64,000 bases of DNA from Morinoia aosen (taxonomy: Eukaryota > Arthropoda > Malacostraca > Amphipoda > Talitridae). A program made the translations under genes and the position numbers. The DNA lies in contig CM059564.1 in assembly GCA_030386875.1 (NCBI GenBank), forward strand, positions 68,343,436-68,407,435, written 5' to 3'. Positions 10,958-20,656 of the stretch are shown one piece after another (the first letter of the stretch is position 1; each line of letters starts with the position of its first letter). The notes beneath the pieces were generated by a model that saw only the letters and a list, made by a program, of their open reading frames with translations, was not told where the DNA came from and made no database searches.

Positions 10958-12847
10958 TGTTAGGATTTGGTGATGGGGTTGAACTCATACAGTTATTAAC
11001 GTCCAATCCTAATCTTTCTTTTTGCTCGATAGTGCTTTTCGAAATCGTAAGAGAAGGTTAATAAAGCATGGGAACTCAGCTCAGAATTTATTAGAGGAAC
11101 GCCAGGAGGACTGGCGATGAGCTTGACTGGAAGAGCTTGTCTAGGTGGGCACTCCGTGCCGGCGGGGTCCTGCGCACGATGGTGAGGCCCGGTGAGCGAT
11201 GACGTTGGCAAAGTGTAAGTGATGTGTTTTTGGGGATTTGCAGTGTATAAGTTTTTAGCTACTGACAAACCGGCAAGTGGATGCAGTTTAGAGAAAACAA
11301 CCGTCTCAGAAATGTCTCACGTCAAACATCGGCAATTATGTTGTATGACTCGATGCATGAGTTAGTGGTGAGATTTGCCAAGTTAATATGCGACTTGTGT
11401 AGTTCAGATGAATGTATAGGTCAGGTTAAGATTAAGACCCAAGGAAGTGTTGTGGCGTTTTGGTGTGCCGTCGAGGAATCTGCAATAATCGAGGTCGCTG
11501 AATGAAAGGCTCTCGAAGAGGCATCAAGGAAAAATTCCACACTGACATTCCCTACACTGCAGATAAATTTTCCCAACACGGAGAAACACTGAGTCTTCCT
11601 ACAGATTCAACACGAGCTATTTGAATTTATTATCTTTTTGTCAAGCTCCTGAGATAGGATAGATTATAGCACTAGCAAGCTTTTTCCTAATGCCTTTGCT
11701 TTAGTACCAGCATGAGATTTACAAGACTTCCGGTAATGACAATCGTTATTCATTACCGAAACTACATGCAATTAAGTACAAGATCTACGGAATAATATGA
11801 CGTATCCACTCAGCTAGAAACTTTTTCAAGAATCTGCAGGACAGTACCAGCCTTGTGATTTTTAAAACAGTAATATTCGGTGATTCCTTTTTGTGGAATT
11901 ATGGAAAATACATGTGACTTAAAACACATGATTCGTGGAGTAGAAAGGAAATATATAAATAGCTAAAATGCATAGAATGGAAATAATACTTTTCTCGTAC
12001 TCTCAATACCTAGGTTTACACGGGAAAAATAAAAAAGGCAGTCCTAAATTCATTTACACGTCAAACACACTGAAGACGGGCACTGCAAGTATATGTTGTA
12101 AAAAATGGAGAGTTATTCCACATAAATATAGTGTAATTTAAATCACAGAGTAATGACATGAGACAGCAGTTTGTGCTACGCCATTTTGGAAAACAAAGGC
12201 GCCGGACTCTGCCGTGCGCGTTCACGATGTATTTTATGCACGAGTTTCGATATCATGAATGGCAGCTGCAAGTATATATTTTTTCCGCCAGAATAAAAAA
12301 GGAACATGATTTAAATGTTGATAATGAAATCTTGACACCGAAATGCGATGAACATCCGACGCAATATTTACGCTACGTTACAACGAATTACGAACGAAAC
12401 GAACGAACTACGTTACGAATGTTATATACGAACTCTACGACTATTTGCATGTTATCTATAAATCACGACTGACACGACCACTTATTCTTAGCACAATGGA
12501 CACTAAAAATTATACTTAATCTGAACACGAAAAGGAACACGATATTTTGTAAAACAGATTCTACTTACGAGAACTGCTGTAGCACCCAACTAGAGAGGGA
12601 ACGCACAAGTGAGAGTAAGTTTGAAAGAGACGCTTCACTGCGCAGTGTTGCCATACGGGGGCTTCTCTCTCGGGAAGTGTCGAGTGTTATTTTATATGTA
12701 ATGCATTTACACAAAAACTTCAGAGATTACTAATTATAAGTAGAAAATTGCTAATAATAATTTAGAGTAAGATTTTTAATGCTAATAGTTATGCTACTTA
12801 AGTGCGAATGAAAATTTATAATTTTACGCTTTGTAGCTGATGCTACA
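10958..12847 (-). repeat. Gypsy B 3' LTR (1890 bp)
   Basis: In element orientation it starts TGTAGCATCAGCTACA, a short perfect palindrome, and ends in TCCTAACA. It is unusually long for a Gypsy LTR. Small open frames (74-104 codons on either strand) occur at the same places in both copies but show no recognised domain. Confidence 0.93.
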
Positions 12848-12862
12848 TTACCCCCCAAGGCG
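12848..12862 (-). promoter_or_regulatory. Gypsy B polypurine tract
   Basis: On the minus strand, CCTTGGGGGGTAA immediately precedes the 3' LTR. Confidence 0.65.
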
Positions 12863-12888
12863 CAGACCGAAAGGTCCACCCGCTGCAA

Positions 12889-15800
12889 TCATTTGTAGCG
12901 GGAAGGAGTTCGAACTACGCGACCATGCCGGGTTTGGCGGTCGGAAAATGTTACTGAGCAGGGAAGTTTTACCAAACGGGTCTGCAAATTTAGATCAGCA
13001 AGAGTTCTAGGAACAGGAGTTACTGCAGCGGTCTCGTCTGGTATCTCCAGACTTGTCGCTGTTTCACTAAGAGAGCTAGAATTAGAGTCTGCGATAGGCT
13101 TAAGGATAGGGTTTGAATGTACAGGCACATAGAAAGGATTACACTCAAGTTGACTAGGCAACAATGCAGCCAACTGAGGAAGCTGAGATGGTAGATATGA
13201 TCGAGTCTCAGTGGAAAAGGAGTTCTGTGGAGAGAATAATGAGTGAGAATTCACACTATTATCGGAAGTGTACGCGACCTTTAACCGATCTATGCTCACA
13301 GGGTCGGGTGAACCAGATCTTTCAAGGATGAAATACTTGGGCGACTTTTTTAATATTTTGAATGGGCCATCATAAGGGCGTGTGAGAGTTGGCTTTATAG
13401 CGTCTATGCGAACATACACATGTGTGCACTCATGCAACGCAGGATCAAGTCTGTCCTTTGTCGGAGGCAATCGCGGGGCAACATACTTGATCTGACGCAT
13501 GCAATCTTTGAGACAGGTTACATATGCGGAACGGTCAGCAGATGAAAATTCAGGCAACGGTTTTGGGTCAACAATGTCGCCCGGGAGACGAAGGGTCTTC
13601 CCATACAGCATCTCTGCTGCTGTGCACTGCTGATCTTGTCGATACAAATTGCGGATGCTCAATAATACTACTGGAAGTCTGTCAGTCCAATCGTGACTGC
13701 AATTCAGGCAACGCAACGCAGCTTTTAAATCTCTGTGGACTCTCTCAATGAGTCCATTCGACTGCGGATGATATGCTGTGGTGTTAATGTTTTCACACCC
13801 TAAAGCGGTGCTGAGCTCACTCCAGAATTTGGAGGTAAATTGTGATCCCCGGTCATGCGTGACACTTAAGGGAACCCCAAATCTGGAAATCCAGTTACTC
13901 ATGAAAGCGCGAGCTCCAGTCTCTGTTTGGGTATCAGGAAGAGGCACGGCCTCAACCCATCTGGAGAACCTATCGATTAATGTTAACAAATAAGAATGAC
14001 CGCGCGACAAAGGCAACGGACCCACCAAATCTAGGTGTACAGAGTCGAATTTGTGTCCAGAAAAGCACAGCTCTGTAACGCTGCACGATTATGTTTCACA
14101 ATTTTGCTACTCTGACATGCATGACAATTTTGCACAATTTGCTTGACCTCCTTACGCATCGCTGGCCAGACGAAACGATCGGAAATCAAACGCAATGTAC
14201 GGTTAATACCAGGATGAGAGAGAGAATGATAGTGAAGAATAGCTACTCTGCGGAGAGTCGCAGGAAGATACAAACGAGAAGGTCGCTTAGCATCACGCTA
14301 CACGTTGTCAACCAAGGTTAATTTTAAAGAGGTGGTGTTGGAAGGTTTGAGAAGATCCTGGAGTTCAGGATCCTCCTTCTGAGCATTACTAATATTACCG
14401 AAAGTGATTTCACCACTGGTTTGGACAGAATTGATTCGAGAGAGACAGTCAGCGACCGTATTGTCGAGACCTTTTATATATCGGATATCAGTGGTGAATT
14501 GGCTTATAAACGACAGATGTCGAGCTTCTCTTGGCGAATGTCTCTCAGAAGGCATCTTGATCGCTGAGGTCAAAGGTTTGTGATCCGTGTAGATCACGAA
14601 CTCCCTTGCCTCTAGAGCATAGCGAAAGTGTCTCACAGACAGATAGATAGCAAGGAGTTCCCTACCGAACGCGCTATATGCACGCTCAGTGGGCGATAGC
14701 TTTTTGGAAAAGAAGGCAAGAGGAGAGATATTATTACCTACTTTTTGTTGCAAAACAGCACCTACGGCAGTACTTGAGGCATCAACCACCAGACTGAAAT
14801 CAGCATTAGCAATAGGGTAGGATAATTCAGTCGCGGTAGCTAACTTGTGTTTTATTTCATCAAAAGCTCCGCGTGCTTCGTTCGTCCATTTTACCTCAGT
14901 AGATTCACCTTTTCTTTTAGGTTCCAGTAAGTCTGACAAGGTCGCTAAAGTTTGCGCGCAATTTCTGATGAATCTATGATAGAAATTAACAGAACCTAGG
15001 AACCTTCTCAGTTCCTTTTGGGTCTGTGGAAGGGGAAAGTTTTTGATCACTTCTACTTTGGAAGGCAAAGGTTTTAGACCTAGGCTAGAGGTTTCATGAC
15101 CTAAGTAAATCAGTGATGGCTTTCCGAGCTCACATTTTGCAGGATTTACCAAAAGTCCATTGTCGGACAATCTTTTAAACACCACCCTAAGATGATCTTT
15201 ATGAAGCTCCGGGGTTGCGGATGCCACCAGGATGTCGTCAAGGTACACATAGGCAAAAGTGAGATCTGAGAAAATTTCAGCCATGTGTCTCTGGAACGTT
15301 TGAGGTGCGTTCCGGAGACCATATGGCATCTTGAGAAATTCAAAGAGACCAAACAGAGTGATTACCGCGGTCTTAGCGATTGCGCTCTCCTCAAGTGAAA
15401 TTTGATGGAAAGCATGTTGGAGGTCGATTTTTGAGAAAATTTGTGCTCCCTCTAAATTTGCACTGAAATCATGAAGGTAAGGAATAATGTAGCGATCAGG
15501 TAGAGTAACGGCATTCAACCTGCGTAAATCCCCGCACGGTCTGAATTCACCGTTAGCCTTGGGTACTAGCAAAAGAGGGCTAGCCCAAGGGCTTTTGGAA
15601 CTGCGGATAATGCCATTGTCCAACATCCTAGCGAATTCTTTCTTGGCTAAAGCCAATCGATCAGGCGGCAATCGCCTAGCTCTGGAATAAACTTGCGGTC
15701 CAGTCGTTTCAATGAAGTGTTTTGTGCTCGTCTGCATATTTTTAGAAGCTAAGTTAGAGTTTGTTAGTGCAGGGTAATCTGCGAGAACCTGCTCGAACAT

Positions 15801-16292
15801 GCACTCTTCCTTGAAAGCAATAGAGAAGGAATGCAAGACATTAGCTCTAGTTATGCCACAAGCGGGAATTGAGATCTGTGTCTCCCCGTCCCTAATTCTA
15901 CGGTTTTTAACATCTACAAGGATCCCATACTTCGCTAGGAAGTCCGCGCCAATTATGGGCTCTTGGACTTCCGCGATTAGGAAGGTGAAGTGAAAATTTC
16001 TCCTCAATCCCAGACTGCACTCTAGTACTCTCTCTCCATAACAAGCTATTGGATTGCCATTTGCGGCGCGTAGTGTTGCTGAGCGAATACTATTTTTGTC
16101 TTTCGCCGTAGCTGGTATGATTGACACGCTTGAACCTGTGTCTATTAGGAATCGAAGCTTTGTAATAGGATCGAAAATGATCAACAAGCGAGTGGTCTGG
16201 GAATTTGGCAACGCGGTACTCGCTATTATGCGTCGCTGTTCGCGTTTCCCGAAGTCATTTCGGTGTAACGGGGGCAGAAGCGTGAAGCACAT
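12889..16292 (-). pseudogene. Gypsy B pol: protease, RT, RNase H, integrase (one stop, one frameshift)
   Basis: It overlaps the end of gag in another frame, so expression would need ribosomal frameshifting. Domains in order: protease (FLIDTGSSVSIIP, residues about 49-61), RT (FSKIDLQHAFHQI; intact YLDDILVAS), RNase H (VVDASSTAVGAVL; YTDHKPL), integrase HHCC (HSLSHPG to CHAC), the DDE core (TLIDRFSRWVEA, THDRGSQF, NGLIERVH) and a GPF-type module (YDGPFKIL). An in-frame TAG lies at 14298-14300, between RNase H and integrase. A single-base frameshift near 14050-14065 separates the zinc domain from the catalytic core. All other catalytic residues are kept. Confidence 0.93.
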
Positions 16293-17185
16293 TTGCGCGC
16301 TTGGTCACCAAACTTTTGATGATACCAGCATAAGTTACTACTAGCATCACGAGAGCGCGATCTAAAACGGCGGTTTTGATTTGACCTATCATAAGACCTA
16401 CCTCTATCGAAACGTTGAGGAGGAGGAAAAGGATGATAGTTGTAGGGATAGTCGTAGGCATGATAGCGTGGGACATTCCTTGGGTCTGGCTGGATATGAG
16501 CTACACTCTGACCTAACTGGCAATTCTGGAGAGCTTGTTTCAGCTCTGCGATTTCTCGCTGCATCGTTTCTATTGTTGCTGAGGATGGATTATTAGCAGT
16601 ATTTGACGGGCTAAAATTCGCAGCTGATGCGCTCAAGGAAGCTACCTGCGGTGCTTGTGACATGTTTAGGTTGCGCATCACTGTCTCAGTGGACTCTGGT
16701 AGCATCTCTAAGGTTTGGTCCGGGCTTACCATCGATAGAAAAGGACGCACATTACTAGGTAGTTTATTCATAAAAACTTCTTTCAGGAATCCCTCAGCTA
16801 TGTTAACACCAGCTGATAATCTTTTGAGCTCTTTCACTAAGGTAGTCGGAGAGAAAGTGACAGAGACATGTGGAATTGCTGACTCATTTACTAGAGACCT
16901 AAACTTGTCCGCATCGGACATCTGCAACTTTGCCAATATTTTTCCTTTCAAGATCCCGTACGGATTAACAGTCGGCGGGTTCGTAATGAGATCATTCGAG
17001 TCACTTAGCATTTTAGTGGGTGCTGCGGCGATGAGGGCATAGAACATATCGCTTTCGTTCCTGATATTATTATATCTAAATATTGCCTCCACTTGGTTAA
17101 ACCAAGTGAGACTGTCGGCTGGTATGAAAGGTGGAAGACTAATAGGTTTAGTGCGCGCTCGATCTTCATTTTCTGTGTCGGACAT
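16226..17185 (-). CDS. Gypsy B gag
   Basis: A 319-residue open frame from the ATG at 17185. The N-terminal two thirds is a capsid-like domain (TWFNQVEAIFRYNNI, later LPSNVRPFLSM) with a glutamine-rich coiled segment around residues 200-220. The C-terminus has a basic RNA-binding stretch (RSYDRSNQNRRFRSRSR) and a CHCC zinc motif, CWYHQKFGDQARKC followed by a fourth Cys. This replaces the usual CCHC knuckle and marks the CsRn1/Kabuki clade. The frame is intact. Confidence 0.9.
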   Translation of the reverse strand: MSDTENEDRARTKPISLPPFIPADSLTWFNQVEAIFRYNNIRNESDMFYALIAAAPTKMLSDSNDLITNPPTVNPYGILKGKILAKLQMSDADKFRSLVNESAIPHVSVTFSPTTLVKELKRLSAGVNIAEGFLKEVFMNKLPSNVRPFLSMVSPDQTLEMLPESTETVMRNLNMSQAPQVASLSASAANFSPSNTANNPSSATIETMQREIAELKQALQNCQLGQSVAHIQPDPRNVPRYHAYDYPYNYHPFPPPQRFDRGRSYDRSNQNRRFRSRSRDASSNLCWYHQKFGDQARKCASRFCPRYTEMTSGNANSDA

Positions 17186-17685
17186 GTTAACAATTTTCTT
17201 AGGGCAGAGTTAAGCTATAACGGCACGGAATTTACGTAATCAACACCCAATAACTTTGATTATTAAAGTGTCAAAGGTTTGAGTTATTACTTTACCTACT
17301 CAATCATTCAAATAAAGTTGAAACGGAAAGAAGAACTAATGGAAACGAAAATTTTTACGGTAGTCAGAAATAAGCGTAAGGCACGGAAATAGGAGAGAAA
17401 AAAAAATTTTTCCTACCTACTGTGGCACATGAAACAAAAGACAGGAAACAGCATAAAGAAAGAAAAAAAATTTTAGAGCCGCTCAGAGAATGTTAGCACA
17501 GTAAAATCCATAGAAATTCTCAAAGCATTACTAGGAAATTGGGAAACTTATCATTACAATGATATGCCAATATTATCCTCTCTCACAATTTCTCAAACAC
17601 TTATCGAGTTGAATAGTTTGTTTTAAGCTCGAAAGCTGGGCTTTTTTTTAAGCTTTGAGGTCACCTGTGTTAATTATTGTCACTC

Positions 17686-17698
17686 TGGGTTGTCACCA
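17686..17698 (-). promoter_or_regulatory. Gypsy B primer-binding site
   Basis: On the minus strand, one base after the 5' LTR, lies TGGTGACAACCCA. CsRn1-clade elements typically use a TGGTGACCCC-type site matching tRNA-Trp. The first seven bases agree and the rest differ, so the tRNA assignment is tentative. The leader, 17186-17686 on +, is A-rich and non-coding. Confidence 0.55.
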
Positions 17699-17699
17699 G

Positions 17700-19591
17700 T
17701 GTTAGGATTTGGTGATGGGGTTAAACTCATACAGTTATTAACGTCCAATCCTAATCTTTCTTTTTGCTCGATAGTGCTTTTCGAAATCGTAAGAGAAGGT
17801 TAATAAAGCATGGGAACTCAGCTCAGAATTTATTAGAGGAACGCCAGGAGGACTGGCGATGAGCTTGACTGGAAGAGCTTGTCTAGGTGGGCACTCCGTG
17901 CCGGCGGGGTCCTGCGCACGATGGTGAGGCCCGGTGAGCGATGACGTTGGCAAAGTGTAAGTGATGTGTTTTTGGGGAGTTGCAGTGTATAAGTTTTTAG
18001 CTACTGACAAACCGGCAAGTGGATGCAGTTTAGAGAAAACAACCGTCTCAGAAATGTCTCACGTCAAACATCGGCAATTATGTTGTATGACTCGATGCAT
18101 GAGTTAGTGGTGAGATTTGCCAAGTTAATATGCGACTTGTGTAGTTCAGATGAATGTATAGGTCAGGTTGAGATTAAAACCCAAGGAAGTGTTGTGGCGT
18201 TTTGGTGTGCCGTCGAGGAATCTGCAATAATCGAGGTCGCTGAATGAAAGGCTCTCGAAGAGGCATCAAGGAAAAATTCCACACTGACATTCCCTACACT
18301 GCAGATAAATTTTCCCAACACGGAGAAACACTGAGTCTTCCTACAGATTCAACACGAGCTATTTGAATTTATTCTCTTTTTGTCAAGCTCCTGAGATAGG
18401 ATAGATTATAGCACTAGCAAGCTTTTTCCTAATGCCTTTGCTTTAGTATCAGCATGAGATTTACAAGACTTCCGGTAATGACAATCGTTATTCATTACCG
18501 AAACTAAATGCAATTAAGTACAAGATCTACGGAATAATATGACGTATCCACTCAGCTAGAAACTTTTTCAAGAATCTGCAGGACAGTACCAGCCTTGTGA
18601 TTTTTAAAACAGTAATATTCGGTGATTCCTTTTTGTGGAATTATGGAAAATACATGTGATTTAAAACACATGATTCGTGGAGTAGAAAGGAAATATATAA
18701 ATAGCTAAAATGCATAGAATGGAAATAATACTTTTCTCGTACTCTCAATACCTAGGTTTACACGGGAAAAATAAAAAAGGCAGTCCTAAATTCATTTACA
18801 CGTCAAACACACTGAAGACGGGCTCTGCAAGTATATGTTGTAAAAAAATGGAGAGTTATTCCACATAAATATAGTGCAATTTAAATCACAGAGTAATGAC
18901 ATGAGACAGCAGTTTGTGCTACGCCATTTTGGAAAACAAAGGCGCCGGACTCTGCCGTGCGCGTTCACGATGTATTTTATGCACGAGTTTCGATATCATG
19001 AATGGCAGCTGCAAGTATATATATCTTTTCCGCCAGAATAAAAAAGAAACATGATTTAAATGTTGATAATGAAATCTTGACACCGAAATGCGATGAACAT
19101 CCGACGCAATATTTACGCTACGTTACAACGAATTACGAACGAAACGAACGAACTACGTTACGAATGTTATATACGAACTCTACGACTATTTGCATGTTAT
19201 CTATAAATTACGACTGACACGATCAATTATACTTAGCACAATGGACACTAAAAATTATACTTAACCTGAACACGAAAAGGAACACGATATTTTCTAAAAC
19301 AGATTCTACTTACGAGAACTGCTGTAGCACCCAACTAGAGAGAGAACGCACAAGTGAGAGTAAGTTTGAAAAAGACGCTTCACTGCGCAGTGTTGCCATA
19401 CGGGGCTTCTCTCTCGGGAAGTGCCGAGTGTCATTTTATATGTAATGCATTTACACAAAAACTTCAGAGATTACTAATAATAAGTAGAAAATTACTAATA
19501 ATAATTTAGAGTAAGATTTTTAATGCTAATAGTTATGCTATTTAAGTGCGAATGAAAATTTATAATTTTACGCTTTGTAGCTGATGCTACA
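17700..19591 (-). repeat. Gypsy B 5' LTR (1892 bp)
   Basis: The partner of 10958-12847. Differences are scattered substitutions plus a few 1-2 bp indels (for example tatatatttttt against tatatatatctttt near 19020). Confidence 0.93.
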
Positions 19592-20024
19592 TGAAGTTTG
19601 CTACATTAATTTTAGATTTAATATTCAGATATTAAGTTTTACTTATAAGTTAAATGTTAACTTAATTATAGTCCTTAATTTTAAGTTCATGAGGAAACAA
19701 GCTTAAATTTAATTAACTTTTAGCGATTACAGGATAGCCTGTAAGTTCTCTGTACAATAACTCTCATTTTGTGGATGTTTAGCCAGCCAATCTTTTACCC
19801 ACTATCTAGAGGCGGTGTTTCTTCTTTATGACCGCAAAGCCGATGAGTATGCTTACTTTGACTACGACGAACCTCTCCCGACATTGCATAGTGAAGCACT
19901 GCCAAGCTTGCCAGTGACGCGCCACTTCAGTCACGAAAACGTACGTGTGAACGCAAGTGCTTTGACCACAGTCCCCGAGTGTGAGTGTGACTAACGGAAA
20001 ACTGATCGTGTGAAAGCCCCTTAA
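19592..20024. other. AT-rich spacer ending in a MITE terminus
   Basis: 19592-19800 is AT-rich with no gene. At about 19960-20020 the sequence ends in gatcgtgtgaaagcccc followed by TTAA (20021-20024). This matches in reverse the block at 921-970 and looks like the terminus of a DNA transposon with a TTAA target. The opposite end was not found. It sits against the decayed gag fragment that follows. Confidence 0.4.
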
Positions 20025-20475
20025 GCGTACTCACGAGCATCTGCCCAGTCATACAGAAAAGTAGAGAAACCCTCTTAAAACTTGACCCTTGAAGCCAAAT
20101 CCCCCGAGGACAACCCCATCCTCCCACCCAGACGCTCTAAGCAGGCAAGATACACGTTCACTGACTCCTCAGCTCCAGCCTGACACTCGGTGAACCACCT
20201 CCAGGCCTCCTGCCTAGGCAACTCATACTCGGCGATCAAAATTGCCTTCACCATCTCCCACTGAGCAGCATCACCGACAGTCATACGGCGACGCACTTGA
20301 GCGGCATTGTCATCGAGCATAAAGCCGATGACGTCAGCCGGCGCCACGCGCTCCAGCTGGAGAACCTCTCCAGGGTCTCCAACCACTAAAGCAGATCGAC
20401 CGACCCATCGCCAGTCAGCTTAGGCAGCTGCCTAGCCAACCGATTCAGGATCGGCCCACGCGCCTGAGTCAGGAT
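20025..20475 (-). pseudogene. Gag fragment of a fourth, minus-strand Gypsy (Gypsy D), 3' part
   Basis: A 103-residue frame (20386-20075) has a retrotransposon capsid pattern: QWEMVKAILIAEYELPRQEAW, then AEESVNVYLACLERLGG. It stops at a TAA at 20075-20077, but similar reading continues to about 20030. Upstream, in another frame, the segment from 20475 to about 20395 reads ILTQARGPILNRLARQLPKL. This frame continues exactly into 24388 on the other side of Gypsy C, so Gypsy C split this gene. Confidence 0.7.
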
Positions 20476-20564
20476 TGTCATATTAAGATTGAAATATCAA
20501 AACTTCGTTGTGTATCCTGTCTACCGGCGTTTAGGATAGATGTACGAAGCAATCTGTATTTTCA
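20476..20564 (+). repeat. Gypsy C 5' LTR (89 bp)
   Basis: Starts tgtcatattaag and ends tattttca. It differs from the 3' copy at two positions: C against G at 20517, and the final C against T. Confidence 0.85.
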
Positions 20565-20575
20565 ATGTTAAAGTT

Positions 20576-20648
20576 GATTTTTAGTTGATTAAAACCTGCC
20601 TTAAGGTTTTTGCTTTTTATTTCACGACAATTTAATCAACTAAAAATC
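20576..20648 (+). promoter_or_regulatory. Long hairpin in the Gypsy C leader
   Basis: An 18-bp perfect inverted repeat (gatttttagttgattaaa at 20576-20593, its complement at 20631-20648) encloses a second small stem, aaaacc/ggtttt. It lies where a tRNA primer-binding site would be expected, and no TGG-starting site follows the LTR. It ends 8 bases before the gag ATG. Confidence 0.75.
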
Positions 20649-20656
20649 TTGTCTGA

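Larger units (their letters stand above)
10958..19591 (-). mobile_element. Gypsy B: CsRn1-like LTR retrotransposon, structurally complete
   Basis: This 8.63-kb element is read on the minus strand. LTRs of 1890 and 1892 bp flank gag and pol, with TG..CA ends and a 4-bp duplicate TGAA (10954-10957 and 19592-19595). The primer-binding site and polypurine tract are in place. The gag zinc motif CWYH..FG..A..C (C-H-C-C spacing) is diagnostic of the CsRn1 clade. By eye the LTRs differ at roughly 30 of 1890 positions (about 98% identity), indicating a fairly recent insertion. Pol has one stop and one frameshift. Confidence 0.93.

Noticed and set aside
10996-11505. Open frames of 90 and 74 codons within the Gypsy B LTR (also at 17738-18247)
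   Set aside because: They occur in both LTRs by duplication, have no recognised domain, and are not needed to explain the element.
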